From Nocardiopsis alborubida (lineage in GTDB: Bacteria; Actinomycetota; Actinomycetes; Streptosporangiales; Streptosporangiaceae): a DNA stretch of 64,000 nucleotides. Each line of letters begins with the position of its first letter. Position 1 is the first letter of the stretch. The notes beneath the pieces were generated by a model, which saw nothing but the letters and a program-made list of their open reading frames with translations, did not search any database and had not been told where the DNA came from. The translations under genes were made by a program, and so were the position numbers. The stretch covers positions 62,001-126,000 of the forward strand of contig NZ_JAAXPG010000013.1 of the NCBI RefSeq assembly GCF_012396365.1, read 5' to 3'. Below, in pieces: positions 9,218 to 17,794 of the stretch.

Positions 9218-10273
9218 TCACCGGAACTGGGCCACCAGCTGGGCCAGGATGTTGTGCGGCAGGCCGCGGGGGAGCATCTGGTTGACGGTGCCGGAGACGT
9301 GGAGGCCGTGTTCCGGGACGTGGTAGAGCACGTTCCCGAAGGCCCCGGAGTGGCCGATCATCTCCGGGCACGGGTTGAACGGCGTCATCCAGCGCGGGAG
9401 CCTGAACCGCATGACCCCGATCCCGTAGTCGATGGGGACCAGGCGTGAGAACACCGGGTTCCAGTGCGCGGTCATCTCGGCCAGGTACCGTGCGGGGAAC
9501 AGTTCGCCCCCGACGAAGGCGCGCAGGAGCCGCAGCTGGTCGGCCGAGGTCGAGACCACCGCGCCGTCGGGCGGGAAGGAGGCGATCGTCCTCGGCACGC
9601 GCAGCGGGGTGCGGCCGTGCAGGAGCGTGGCGACCTCGTCGTAGCGGTCCAGCGTGTGCGGGGTGAACAGCCAGGTGTCGTGCAGTCCGAGCGGTTCGAG
9701 GACCCGGCGGCGCAGGGCCCGGTCGTAGCCGCCGGACGTGGCCACCTCGATGACGCGTCCGAGCAGCTGGTAGTTGGTGTCGCAGTAGTGCGCCCTGCCC
9801 GGGGTGGAGGGGGCGAACCGGCTCGGCATGGCCCTGGCCATGTCGAGGAGGTCCTCGAAGGTCCAGGCGGCGTCCCCGCGGAGCATGTCGCCCAGGAACG
9901 TGGTGCCGTCGGGGCGCTTCTGCTCGAAGTAGTCGGGGATCCCGGACGTCTGCGTCAGCAGTTCGCGCACCGTGATCGCCGGACCGTGGTCGCGGCCCCC
10001 GTACGTGTTCAGCCCGCGCATCGTGTCCGCGCCGAGCAGGTCCGCGACGCGTGTGTCGAGGGTCAGGGCCCCCTCGTCGCGCAGCTGCATGACCATCGCG
10101 ACGGTGTACAGCTTGGTGATGCTGGCGATGAAGTACGGCTGACCGGTGTCCCCGTGGCTCCAGGTGAACCCGGTGGAGGGCTGCTCCACGGAGAGGCTCA
10201 TCAGCGACACCCCCGGCTTGGCGGCGTAGCGTGCCGCGATCCTGTCGAGCCGGGTCGAGATCCGCGTACTCAC
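9218..10273 (-). CDS. Beta-lactamase / D-Ala-D-Ala carboxypeptidase family serine hydrolase
   Basis: Penicillin-binding-fold hydrolase of 351 residues. SITK (about residues 51-54) is the SxxK nucleophile motif and GHSG near the C-terminus is the KTG-like third motif. The usual YxN motif appears as YCD within HYCDTNYQLLG, so its third residue is Asp instead of Asn. LTQTSGIPDY is a typical family signature. No signal peptide is seen, so a cytoplasmic esterase-like role is possible. The GTG start overlaps the padR stop by 4 bases, so the two genes form an operon and PadR probably controls this enzyme. Confidence 0.85.
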   Translation of the reverse strand: MSTRISTRLDRIAARYAAKPGVSLMSLSVEQPSTGFTWSHGDTGQPYFIASITKLYTVAMVMQLRDEGALTLDTRVADLLGADTMRGLNTYGGRDHGPAITVRELLTQTSGIPDYFEQKRPDGTTFLGDMLRGDAAWTFEDLLDMARAMPSRFAPSTPGRAHYCDTNYQLLGRVIEVATSGGYDRALRRRVLEPLGLHDTWLFTPHTLDRYDEVATLLHGRTPLRVPRTIASFPPDGAVVSTSADQLRLLRAFVGGELFPARYLAEMTAHWNPVFSRLVPIDYGIGVMRFRLPRWMTPFNPCPEMIGHSGAFGNVLYHVPEHGLHVSGTVNQMLPRGLPHNILAQLVAQFR

Positions 10274-10800
10274 GGTGTGTGCTCCTCCAGCTGTCGTTCG
10301 GTGGCGTCGAGCCAGTCCAGCTCCGCCCTGGCCAGGGTGATGCCGTAGGAGAGCGTGGCCAGGCGGAGCGCCTGCCCGACCCCGGCGGCCTGCGCCGGGA
10401 CGGCGATCGCCTCCAGCGCCGCCAGCTCCCCGCCCACCTCGCGCCTGCGGGCGTCCAGCAGCGCACGGATGTCCTGCGTCCGCATCCTGTCCGCGAAGAA
10501 CAGCCGGGCCAGGAAGGGGTCCCGGGTCGGCGGGGTGCGCAGGGGAGAGGCGAGCCAGCGGTCCAGTTCGGCCAGCCCGGCGCCGGTCGCGCTGTGCAGG
10601 TGCAGGTTGGGGCGCTCCTCCTGCACCACGGTGCGGCGGGAGGCCAGGCCGTCTTCCACCAGGCCGGTGAGCGTCCGGTAGATCTGCGACTGGTCCGCCG
10701 TCCAGAAGTGCCCGACGCTCTCGTCGATCACCTTCTTCAGGTCGTAGCCGCTCATCGGCTTGACGGACAGGAGCCCGAGGATGGCGTGTCGTAGGGACAT
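10270..10800 (-). CDS. PadR-family transcriptional regulator
   Basis: Dimeric winged-helix repressor of 176 residues. The N-terminal domain has the PadR signature MSLRHAILGLLSVKPMSGYDL and IYRTLTGLVEDGLA; a C-terminal helical (Vir_C-like) dimerisation domain follows. The frame stays open upstream, but the ATG at 10800 fits the conserved family start and sits where transcription should begin (see promoter entry), so the mRNA is probably leaderless; no Shine-Dalgarno sequence is seen. Likely autoregulated and controls the co-transcribed serine hydrolase. Confidence 0.9.
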   Translation of the reverse strand: MSLRHAILGLLSVKPMSGYDLKKVIDESVGHFWTADQSQIYRTLTGLVEDGLASRRTVVQEERPNLHLHSATGAGLAELDRWLASPLRTPPTRDPFLARLFFADRMRTQDIRALLDARRREVGGELAALEAIAVPAQAAGVGQALRLATLSYGITLARAELDWLDATERQLEEHTP

Positions 10801-10806
10801 GACTAG

Positions 10807-10838
10807 AGGATAGTGCAGATATATGTGTTGTCCACTAT
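10807..10838 (-). promoter_or_regulatory. padR promoter and operator dyad, leaderless start
   Basis: On the minus strand -35 TGGACA (10829-10834) and -10 TATCCT (10807-10812) are 16 bases apart. The -10 ends 6 bases before the ATG, so the start codon is about +1. The inverted repeat ATAGTG...CACTAT (10810-10815 and 10833-10838) frames the promoter and is a fit for PadR binding. Confidence 0.6.
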
Positions 10839-10886
10839 ATGCCCACGCTTCTATGGGCTCAGTGGTGAATCCACACCCCCTCAGGC

Positions 10887-10944
10887 GTGATCTTGCTACT
10901 GGTGCCACTCTCGACGCCGACAGTGGCACCAGTAGCAAGATCAC
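10887..10944. repeat. Perfect 23-bp inverted repeat with GATCTTG termini
   Basis: Arms 10887-10909 and 10922-10944, 12-base loop. It lies 50 bases past the ROK gene stop and could terminate it, but the outer sequence (TGATCTTG...CAAGATCA) recurs in the palindrome at 40699-40755. Confidence 0.85.
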
Positions 10945-10993
10945 CGAATCAGCGAGCCTCAGGAGTCACGCCGGTAACGCTTCCGGTCGAGTG

Positions 10994-12430
10994 TTAGGCG
11001 GTGTCCGCGGTGTCGCCGCCCGGGTGCGCCGCGTCCGTCGCCGGGCTCTCGGCGTGCCCGGCAGCGGGCTCCGCTGTGGGCTCCGCTGTGGGCTCCGCTG
11101 TGGGCTCCTCGGAGGACGCGGACGCGGGGTCGGGGGCCGGGGCGGCGGGCTCGGGACCGGTAACCGGGGCGGCGGGCTCGGAAGCCGGGGCGACGGGACC
11201 GGGCAGGGGCAGCAGTCCCGCGTCGAGCGAGTGGATCATCGCGGTGGCCCCGCCCCGGGCCGCCGCGCTCAGCCCGAGCGACGACAGCTCCACCCGGCAG
11301 CCTCCCGCCTCCGGCGCGAACGCGCTCGCGGCCGCCTCCGCCCGGCAGTTCGGCAGCAGCCACGGGCCCAGGGGCACGAAGTAGCCGCCCAGCACCACCA
11401 GGCTCGGGTTGGTGACGTTGATCAGCACGGCCAGGCCCCGGCCCAGCCACGTGCCCGCCCGCTCCAGCGCGCCGACGGCGGCGTCGTCGCCCGCCTCGGC
11501 GCGTTCCACGGCCGCCCCCACCAGTTCGGCGACGTCGCTGCCCGACAGCGGGTGGTCCGGGAACCGGTCGGGGACGGCCCCGCGCAGGATGGCCCCGATC
11601 CCCGCCAGCGCCTCCAGGCAGCCGCGGCGCCCGCACGCGCACTCCGGCCCGTCCGGGGCCAGTGACAGGTGGCCCACCTCGCCCGCGAACCCGCTGACCC
11701 CGCGCAGCAGCCCGCCACCGGTCAGGATGCCCGCGCCGATCCCGACCTCCCCGGTCAGGTACGCGAGGTCGGCGGTCCCCGCGAACGACCCGACCCGGTA
11801 CTCGGCCACCGCGCCCAGGTTCGCGTCGTTGTCCACCCGCACCGGGACGCCCTCCACCCCGGCCTCGCACAGCAGCTCCGACAGCCGGTCGCGCAGCGGC
11901 ACGTCACGCCAGCCCAGGTTGGGCGCATGCCTGACCGTTCCGGAGGGGGCGTCGATCAGCGCCGGGACCGCCACGCTCACGCCCACCACGGTGCGCCCGC
12001 GCAGCGCCGGGTCGGCCACCGTCGCGCCGAGGGTGCGCGCGATGTGCCGCGCGCACGCCTCCGCGCCGGCCGACCGGGCGTCGAAGGGGACGTGGCGGCT
12101 GACCAGTTCGCGCTGGAGCAGGTCCACGGCGACCACCGACAGGTAGTCCACGTTGACCTCCAGGCCGATCGCCGCGATCGAGGAGTCGTCCAGGTCCAGC
12201 AGTACCCCGGGGCGCCCCACCCGCTGCCGGGAGGAGCGCCCGGTCTCGCGGACCAGCCTGCGCGCCATGAGGTCGGCGACGAGGCTGGACACCGTGGTCT
12301 TGTTCAGCCCGGTGGCCGCGGCGACCGCCGCGCGCGAGCAGGGGGCCAGCTCGCGGACCGTGCGCAGCACGACGCCCAGGTTGGTCTCCCGGACCGTCTG
12401 GAAGCTCACCGTTCCCGAACCGACCGACAC
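10994..12430 (-). CDS. ROK-family transcriptional repressor
   Basis: Sugar-responsive repressor of 478 residues. N-terminal winged helix (about residues 20-80: CSRAAVAAATGLNKTTVSSLVADL), then a ROK/ASKHA sugar-binding domain with the zinc-site motif CACGRRGCLEALAG and VDNDANLGAVAEY. The last 70 residues are a low-complexity Pro/Ala/Glu/Thr tail with EPTA repeats, absent from typical ROK regulators. The GTG at 12430 is chosen for the GAGGGG just upstream and because it leaves a normal NagC/XylR-type N-terminus; the open frame continues far upstream without homology. No linked sugar operon, so the target is unclear. Confidence 0.9.
   Translation of the reverse strand: MSVGSGTVSFQTVRETNLGVVLRTVRELAPCSRAAVAAATGLNKTTVSSLVADLMARRLVRETGRSSRQRVGRPGVLLDLDDSSIAAIGLEVNVDYLSVVAVDLLQRELVSRHVPFDARSAGAEACARHIARTLGATVADPALRGRTVVGVSVAVPALIDAPSGTVRHAPNLGWRDVPLRDRLSELLCEAGVEGVPVRVDNDANLGAVAEYRVGSFAGTADLAYLTGEVGIGAGILTGGGLLRGVSGFAGEVGHLSLAPDGPECACGRRGCLEALAGIGAILRGAVPDRFPDHPLSGSDVAELVGAAVERAEAGDDAAVGALERAGTWLGRGLAVLINVTNPSLVVLGGYFVPLGPWLLPNCRAEAAASAFAPEAGGCRVELSSLGLSAAARGGATAMIHSLDAGLLPLPGPVAPASEPAAPVTGPEPAAPAPDPASASSEEPTAEPTAEPTAEPAAGHAESPATDAAHPGGDTADTA
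11066..11109. repeat. 12-bp tandem repeat in the ROK gene
   Basis: About 3.5 copies of GGGCTCCGCTGT, encoding the EPTA repeats of the C-terminal tail. The copy number can change without frameshift. Confidence 0.85.
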
Positions 12431-12613
12431 CTGGTCCCCCTCGTCCTGCCCGACACGGCACACCGTGCCCGGATCGTACAGGGAGCCAGCGGCGTGGGCG
12501 GGGGCGCTGCCCCGGCGGGGCGCGGCGGAGGGGGTGCGGCCGGGGAGGCGGTTGAGCGGACGGACCCGCAAAAGCCGTTGCGCCCGGCGGGCCCCCCTGG
12601 TGGAATCCCGGGC

Positions 12614-13201
12614 ATGGTGCCTCCCGACGTCTTCCGCGACCAGCCCGTCCTCACCGGTGAGAGGGTCCGCCTCGAACCGCTCGACGCCAGGACCGGCGAG
12701 CACTTCGTCGAACCGGTACTGCGCATGGACCCCGAGGTGCGCCGCCTCACCGGAACCCACCGGGAGTTCACCAGGGACGAGCTGGTGCGCTGGGCCGCGA
12801 CGCGGCCCGACCACCACGACCGCGCCGACTGGGTCGTCTTCGAGAGGGAGGGCGGCGCGCCCGTGGGCGAGTGCGCGCTGATCGACCTCGATCCGGACAA
12901 CGCCAGCGTCGGCTACCGGATCGCGCTCAACGGCATGTCCGTCACCGGGAGGGGCTACGGCACCGAGGCCACGGACCTCGTGCTGGAGTACGCCTTCACC
13001 GTGGCCGGGCTGCACCGGGTCGCCCTGGAGGTGTTCGCGTTCAACACCCGCGCGCAGAGGTCCTACGCCCGGTCGGGGTTCGTCCGGGAGGGCGTCTGGC
13101 GCAAGTACCTGCGCTGGGACGGAGAGTGGCACGACGCGGTGCTGATGTCGGTCCTGGACGAGGAGTACGCCGAACTCCGCGCGGCCCGGGAGCGGGGCTA
13201 G
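12614..13201 (+). CDS. GNAT-family N-acetyltransferase (RimJ/RimL-like)
   Basis: Acetyl-CoA-dependent acyltransferase of 195 residues. The layout is that of RimJ/RimL-type enzymes: LTGERVRLEPLDARTGEHF at the start, the acetyl-CoA loop region GRGYGTEATDLVLEYAF, and the C-terminal motif VFAFNTRAQRSYARSGF. The ATG at 12614 has GGTGGAA 8 bases upstream. Divergent from the ROK gene (183 bases between starts). The substrate, whether protein N-terminus or small amine, cannot be told. Confidence 0.88.
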   Translation: MVPPDVFRDQPVLTGERVRLEPLDARTGEHFVEPVLRMDPEVRRLTGTHREFTRDELVRWAATRPDHHDRADWVVFEREGGAPVGECALIDLDPDNASVGYRIALNGMSVTGRGYGTEATDLVLEYAFTVAGLHRVALEVFAFNTRAQRSYARSGFVREGVWRKYLRWDGEWHDAVLMSVLDEEYAELRAARERG

Positions 13202-13279
13202 GGCGGGTTCCGCGGGCGCCGCCCGTCGCGCAGCGGGGTGCGTACCCGCCGAACACGTCCCGGGGCTACCCTCGGGCCC

Positions 13280-13750
13280 ATGCCCGTTCCTGACTTCCTC
13301 CTCGCCCTCCGCAGCCACGTCGGCCACGGCCTCCTGCCCCTCGTCGGGGTGACGGCGGTGGTGGTCAACGAGGAGGGCGAGGTCCTCCTGCACCGGCGCG
13401 CGGACGACGGCCGCTGGGCCACGCCCGGCGGCATCCTGGAACCGGAGGAGGAGCCCGCCCGGGCCGTGGTCCGCGAGGTGCGCGAGGAGACCGGGGTGGA
13501 GGTCGAGGTGGAGCGGCTCACCAGCGTGCTCGCCCAGGAGCCCTTCACCTACCCCAACGGCGACCGCGTGCAGTTCCTCGACCTGGCCTTCCGCTGCCGC
13601 CCCGTGGGCGGTGCGCCCGACGCCAGCGGAGACGAGAGCCTGGACGTGCGCTGGTTCCCGCCCAAGGCCCTGCCGGACATGCCCCAGCGCATCCTGGACC
13701 GGATCGGCCACGCCCACGAGGACCGCCCGGGGCCGTTCTACCTCACCTGA
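13280..13750 (+). CDS. Nudix hydrolase
   Basis: Nucleoside-diphosphate-X hydrolase of 156 residues. The full Nudix box GX5EX7REUXEEXGU is present (GGILEPEEEPARAVV followed by REVREETGV, about residues 53-76). The N-terminal LLPLVGVTAVVVNEEGEVLLHRR is the first strand pair of the fold. The ATG at 13280 is preferred to an in-frame upstream start that lacks conserved sequence. Its 3' end overlaps the convergent HAD gene by 8 bases. Confidence 0.9.
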   Translation: MPVPDFLLALRSHVGHGLLPLVGVTAVVVNEEGEVLLHRRADDGRWATPGGILEPEEEPARAVVREVREETGVEVEVERLTSVLAQEPFTYPNGDRVQFLDLAFRCRPVGGAPDASGDESLDVRWFPPKALPDMPQRILDRIGHAHEDRPGPFYLT

Positions 13751-14462
13751 GCCCCGGCGCCCCGGAGGGCAGGGCGAGCAGGCCCTCCACCGTCTCGGTG
13801 AGGTCGCGGCCCGAGACGTCCGGCGGGGCGAAGACCGACGGGAAGCGCCCCTCCAGGTGGGAGGACCAGCCGGTCACCAGCCCCGCGTTCCGTGCTCCGG
13901 CGACGTCCCATCCGTGCGCGGTGACCAGGGCCAGCCGCTCCGGGGCGACCCCCAGGGACCGCGCGGCGGTCCGGTAGGCGCCCGGCGCGGGCTTCCACTC
14001 CCCGGCGGGGCGGGCTGCCAGCACGTCCTCCACCAGGTGGAGCAGGCCGGCGCGCTCCAACAGCCTCCGGGGCAGCGCGTCGTCGTGGTCGCCCAGGACC
14101 GCGACGGGCATCCCGGCCCCGCGCGCGGCGCTCAGCGCGGCCTCCGCCTCGGGCCGGGGGTCGAGTTCGGCCAGCCCCTCGACGATGACGTCCTCGGCGG
14201 AGGGGGCGATCTGGTGACCGGTGATGTCGCGCAGCGCGCCCCGGACCACGTCCTCGAAGGAGCGGTCGGCGCCGTCGCCGCCCACCAGGGCCAGGGCGAA
14301 CGAGTCGCGCAGCAGGTGGTCCGACCAGCGGGTCATGAGCACCCGGGGGATTCCGGCCTCCCGGAACCGCCACTCCAGGGGGGCGAGGGGGAAGAGGGTG
14401 TCGAGGACGTCGAGGACGAGGGCGGCCGGGCGGGGCGGTCGCCCGGCGGGGCGTTCGGACAT
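13743..14462 (-). CDS. HAD-family hydrolase, haloacid dehalogenase type II-like
   Basis: Cytoplasmic phosphatase/dehalogenase-fold protein of 239 residues. The nucleophile Asp is in LVLDVLDTLF (about residue 18), Lys in WKPAP and the acidic loop in TAHGWDVAGARNAG, which resembles L-2-haloacid dehalogenases more than phosphatases. It is convergent with and overlaps the Nudix gene. No linked pathway, so substrate unknown. Confidence 0.82.
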   Translation of the reverse strand: MSERPAGRPPRPAALVLDVLDTLFPLAPLEWRFREAGIPRVLMTRWSDHLLRDSFALALVGGDGADRSFEDVVRGALRDITGHQIAPSAEDVIVEGLAELDPRPEAEAALSAARGAGMPVAVLGDHDDALPRRLLERAGLLHLVEDVLAARPAGEWKPAPGAYRTAARSLGVAPERLALVTAHGWDVAGARNAGLVTGWSSHLEGRFPSVFAPPDVSGRDLTETVEGLLALPSGAPGLR

Positions 14463-14577
14463 GGGTGCGGCTCCAGGGAGGGGTCGGGAACGGCCACCCC
14501 GTTCCTACCCGGGCACGGTGCCTTTCGCGCCTCCCGGGCCCCCGCCTCCTGGCCTTCGGGCCGCGGGGCGCGACCGC

Positions 14578-15135
14578 TCAGAGCGCGTCCAGGCGGGGGA
14601 TCTGCTCCACCGCCCACGGGCTCAGCAGCCACGGTGTCCGCTCGGCGACCGCCACCAGGTCCGCCCACTCCGCCCACGCGTGCTCGGCCACCTCCGCCGG
14701 GTCCGGGTCCGGGCCCTCCTCCGCGCGAGCCCAGAAGACCGGGCAGAACTCGTTCTCCACGATCCCCTCGGCAGACACCGCCCGGTACCGGAAGTCGGGC
14801 AGCGCGGGCCGTACCCCGCTGACGCGCATCCCCAGCTCCTGGCCGACCCGGCGGCGCACGGCCGCGTCGAGGTCCTCGTCCGGGCCGGGGTGGCCGCAGC
14901 AGCTGTTCGTCCACACACCCGGCCAGGTGGTCTTGCCCAGGGCCCGGCGGGTGAGGAGCACCCGCCCGTCCGCGTCCAGGACGTAGCAGGAGAACGCCAG
15001 GTGCAGCGGGGTGTCCCGGGTGTGCACGGTGGCCTTGTCGGCGACGCCCACGCGTTGGTGCCGCTCGTCGAGCAGCACCACGAGTTCGCGCCCGGAACCG
15101 CCTTCCGCGCTCGCGGCGGCCTTGTGCTGGGTCAC
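14578..15135 (-). CDS. idi: Isopentenyl-diphosphate delta-isomerase, type 1
   Basis: Interconverts IPP and DMAPP, the C5 units of isoprenoids. 185 residues, normal for type 1 enzymes of the Nudix fold. The catalytic Cys is in TNSCCGHP and the acid/metal site in IVENEFCPVFWA; both are diagnostic. LLDERHQRVGVADKATVHTR is the conserved N-terminus. Stands alone, with no other isoprenoid gene nearby. Confidence 0.95.
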   Translation of the reverse strand: MTQHKAAASAEGGSGRELVVLLDERHQRVGVADKATVHTRDTPLHLAFSCYVLDADGRVLLTRRALGKTTWPGVWTNSCCGHPGPDEDLDAAVRRRVGQELGMRVSGVRPALPDFRYRAVSAEGIVENEFCPVFWARAEEGPDPDPAEVAEHAWAEWADLVAVAERTPWLLSPWAVEQIPRLDAL

Positions 15136-15278
15136 GGCTCCTACCCCCCGCTTCCAGGACCCGCGCTCCGCGCGCGGCCGTCCCTCGTTCTTACGTCACA
15201 CGCGTATCCATACTTCTCACACGGTGTCGGTCTTCCCTCTCATACTCACCCGTCACTCCCGCCTGACGCGCACCGGCT

Positions 15279-15309
15279 CCCCCGGACCGTGCTCCGCGCG
15301 GTCCGGGGG
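15279..15309. other. Perfect 11-bp hairpin in the idi/SDR divergent spacer
   Basis: Arms 15279-15289 and 15299-15309, 9-base loop, about 95 bases before the SDR start. It could be part of the SDR mRNA leader. Confidence 0.5.
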
Positions 15310-15402
15310 TGCGCATACAGTTCCTGATGGCCCCGAGTCGGGAGCCACCGGACACAGGGAACGGGAGGCCGGCCGCGACGACCGCGGCACGGCGGTGGAG
15401 CG

Positions 15403-16902
15403 GTGACGGAGACGATGACGGACACGGGTACACGGGCACGGCCGGAGGAACTGGAGCACCCGGCGGAGCGGATCGACCCCGACCGGCTTGCCGCGTGCCT
15501 GGACGTGATCGCCCGCGCCGGTGAGCTGCCCAGCGACCACCCGGACTCGGTCGCCCTCCAGCGCGCGACCGCCCGCCTGTTCAAGAACGTGAAGGAGCGG
15601 CGCCGCAAGGAGCGCCAGGCCGCCCAACGGGCCCACGACAGCGCCGTGTTCGCGGCCACCGCCACCGCCGCGCCGGACCGGATCGACGACGAGACCAACG
15701 GCCGCGCCCTCACCAGCGGCAGCGGCGGCGCCCTCGCGGGCGTGCTGAGCAGGCCCCGGCCCTGCTACATCTGCAAGGAGAGGTACCGGGAGGTCGACTC
15801 CTTCTACCACCAGCTGTGCCCCGCGTGCGCCGCGTTCAACAGGGAGCGCCGGGCCGCCCGCACCGACCTGACCGGGCGCCGGGCCCTGCTCACCGGCGGA
15901 CGCGCCAAGATCGGCATGTACATCGCCCTCCGGCTGCTGAGGGACGGCGCGCACACCACCGTCACCACGCGGTTCCCCAACGACGCGGTGCGCCGGTTCG
16001 CCGCGATGCCCGACAGCGGCGAGTGGCTGCACCGGCTGCGGGTGGTGGGCATCGACCTGCGCGACCCCGCCCAGGTGCTGCGGCTCGCCGACTCGGTGGC
16101 CGAACAGGGTCCGCTGGACATCCTCATCAACAACGCGGCCCAGACGGTGCGCCGCTCGCCCGGCTCCTACGGGCCGCTGGTCGACGCCGAGGCCGAGCCG
16201 CTCACCGGCGAGGGCCTGCCCGAGCCGCTGGTGCTGGGCGGCGTGCGCCCGCGCCCCCTGGAAGGGCGCACCGGCCCGGAGCAGGGCGCTCCGGCGACCC
16301 ACGCGCTCACCCCGGCCATGCTCACGTCCCTGGCGCTGACCACGGGGTCCGCGTCGATGGAGAGGGTGCGCACCGGAACGGCGATCGACGCCGGGGGGCT
16401 GGTGCCCGACCTGGCCCCGGTGAACAGCTGGACGCGGCGGGTCGGCGAGGTCGACCCCGTCGAGATGCTGGAGGTGCAGCTGTGCAACGTGAGCGCGCCG
16501 TTCCTGCTGGTGGACCGGTTGCGTCCGGCCCTGGCCGCCTCCCCGGCACGCCGCACCTACATCGTCAACGTGTCGGCGATGGAGGGGGTGTTCGGCCGCG
16601 GCTACAAGGGGCCGGGCCACCCCCACACCAACATGGCCAAGGCCGCGCTCAACATGCTCACCCGCACCAGCGCCCAGGAGATGCTGGAGTCCGACGGCAT
16701 CCTGATGACCAGCGTGGACACCGGGTGGATCACGGACGAGCGGCCGCATCCGGACAAGGAACGGCTGGCCGAGGCCGGGTTCCACGCGCCCCTGGACCTG
16801 GAGGACGGGGCCGCGCGCGTGTACGACCCCATCGTGCGGGGCGAGCTGGGCGAGGACCTGCACGGGTGCTTCCTGAAGGACTACGCCCCCGCCAACTGGT
16901 AG
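15403..16902 (+). CDS. SDR-fold oxidoreductase-like protein with N-terminal zinc ribbon
   Basis: 499 residues, about twice the usual SDR length. Residues 1-115 are a charged helical region. Cys121, Cys124, Cys139 and Cys142 (CYIC and CPAC) form a likely zinc ribbon. A Rossmann domain follows: TGGRAKIG nucleotide loop, DILINNAAQT, and NVSAMEG with the catalytic Ser. The usual YxxxK is TNMAK (in HPHTNMAKAALN), so the catalytic Tyr position is Thr. About 80 extra residues sit between NNAAQT and the LCNVSAPF helix. I recall similar large SDR proteins in actinobacteria and eukaryotes but no known reaction. Start GTG 15403 chosen for length; ATG 15415 is possible. Confidence 0.75.
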   Translation: MTETMTDTGTRARPEELEHPAERIDPDRLAACLDVIARAGELPSDHPDSVALQRATARLFKNVKERRRKERQAAQRAHDSAVFAATATAAPDRIDDETNGRALTSGSGGALAGVLSRPRPCYICKERYREVDSFYHQLCPACAAFNRERRAARTDLTGRRALLTGGRAKIGMYIALRLLRDGAHTTVTTRFPNDAVRRFAAMPDSGEWLHRLRVVGIDLRDPAQVLRLADSVAEQGPLDILINNAAQTVRRSPGSYGPLVDAEAEPLTGEGLPEPLVLGGVRPRPLEGRTGPEQGAPATHALTPAMLTSLALTTGSASMERVRTGTAIDAGGLVPDLAPVNSWTRRVGEVDPVEMLEVQLCNVSAPFLLVDRLRPALAASPARRTYIVNVSAMEGVFGRGYKGPGHPHTNMAKAALNMLTRTSAQEMLESDGILMTSVDTGWITDERPHPDKERLAEAGFHAPLDLEDGAARVYDPIVRGELGEDLHGCFLKDYAPANW

Positions 16903-16959
16903 GGGGCGGCCGGAAACCGGGCGCACCCGGGGCCCGTGCCCCAGGGAACCCCGTCGGGA

Positions 16960-16995
16960 CGAGCGGCGGTGGGGACCGCGGACAGCCGCCGCTCG
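16960..16995. terminator. 10-bp hairpin between SDR and response-regulator genes
   Basis: Arms 16960-16969 and 16986-16995 in the convergent spacer. Confidence 0.6.
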
Positions 16996-17029
16996 CAGGG
17001 GGCCGCGGCACCGGCGACGAGACGGCCGC

Positions 17030-17794
17030 CTACTCCGCGTGCCCGTTGCGGTAGGCCCAGGCCGCCACCTCCACGCGGTTGCGCGCCCCCAGCTTGGCCT
17101 GCACGCTCGCCAGGTGCGTCTTGACCGTGCTCACGGTGACGAACAGCTCCCCGGCCACCTCGGTGTTGGTCAGCCCCCGCGCCACCGCGCGCACGATGTC
17201 CAGCTCCCGCACGGTCAGCCCGCAGTCCCGCGGCGCGGACCGGGGCGCCGCCGCGAAGTGCCGCAGCAGCCGCACGGTGACCCTCGGGGAGACCAGGGCG
17301 TCGCCCCTGGCGGCGGCCCGCACCGCCTCCACCAGCAGGGCCGGTCCGGCGTCCTTGAGCAGGAACCCGACCGCCCCTCCGGTGAGCGCCGCGTGCACGT
17401 ACTCGTCCAGGTCGAACGTGGTCACCACGACCACCCGGAGCGGGTCGGCCACCCCCGGACCGGCCAGCCGCCGCGTGGCCTCCAGACCGTCCACCCCCGG
17501 CATCCGGATGTCCATGAGCACCACGTCCGGGCGCAGCTCCCGCGCCAGGCGGACCGCCTCCAGGCCGTCACCGGCCTCTCCCACCACCTCGACGCCGTCC
17601 TCGGCCGCCAGCATGTACCGGAACCCGGTCCGCACCATGGCCTGGTCGTCCGCAAGCAGCACCCGGATCGGCGCCGTGCCGTCGCCGGACACCGCCTGCT
17701 CCCCTCCGGTCCCCACCGTCACCCCTGTTTCCTCCCGGTCTACCGTCACCCCTGCTCCTTCCCGGTCCCCCGAGACTCCCCGCGTCACCGTCAC
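17030..17794 (-). CDS. NarL/DesR-type response regulator
   Basis: DNA-binding regulator of 254 residues paired with the kinase upstream. The receiver domain (about 43-160) has the acidic pair DD at 49-50, phospho-acceptor Asp95 in VVLMDIRMPG, and Lys in FLLKDAG. The LuxR-type helix-turn-helix is at about 185-250 (LTVRELDIVRAVARGLTNTEVAGEL). The first 42 residues are a Gly/Val/Thr-rich extension made by degenerate repeats (GVTV) and may be partly an annotation artefact. The GTG start overlaps the kinase stop by 4 bases. Confidence 0.93.
   Translation of the reverse strand: MTVTRGVSGDREGAGVTVDREETGVTVGTGGEQAVSGDGTAPIRVLLADDQAMVRTGFRYMLAAEDGVEVVGEAGDGLEAVRLARELRPDVVLMDIRMPGVDGLEATRRLAGPGVADPLRVVVVTTFDLDEYVHAALTGGAVGFLLKDAGPALLVEAVRAAARGDALVSPRVTVRLLRHFAAAPRSAPRDCGLTVRELDIVRAVARGLTNTEVAGELFVTVSTVKTHLASVQAKLGARNRVEVAAWAYRNGHAE

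Noticed and set aside
12431-13717. Upstream extension of the ROK frame
   Set aside because: It runs across the convergent/divergent GNAT and Nudix genes, and homology starts near the GTG at 12430.
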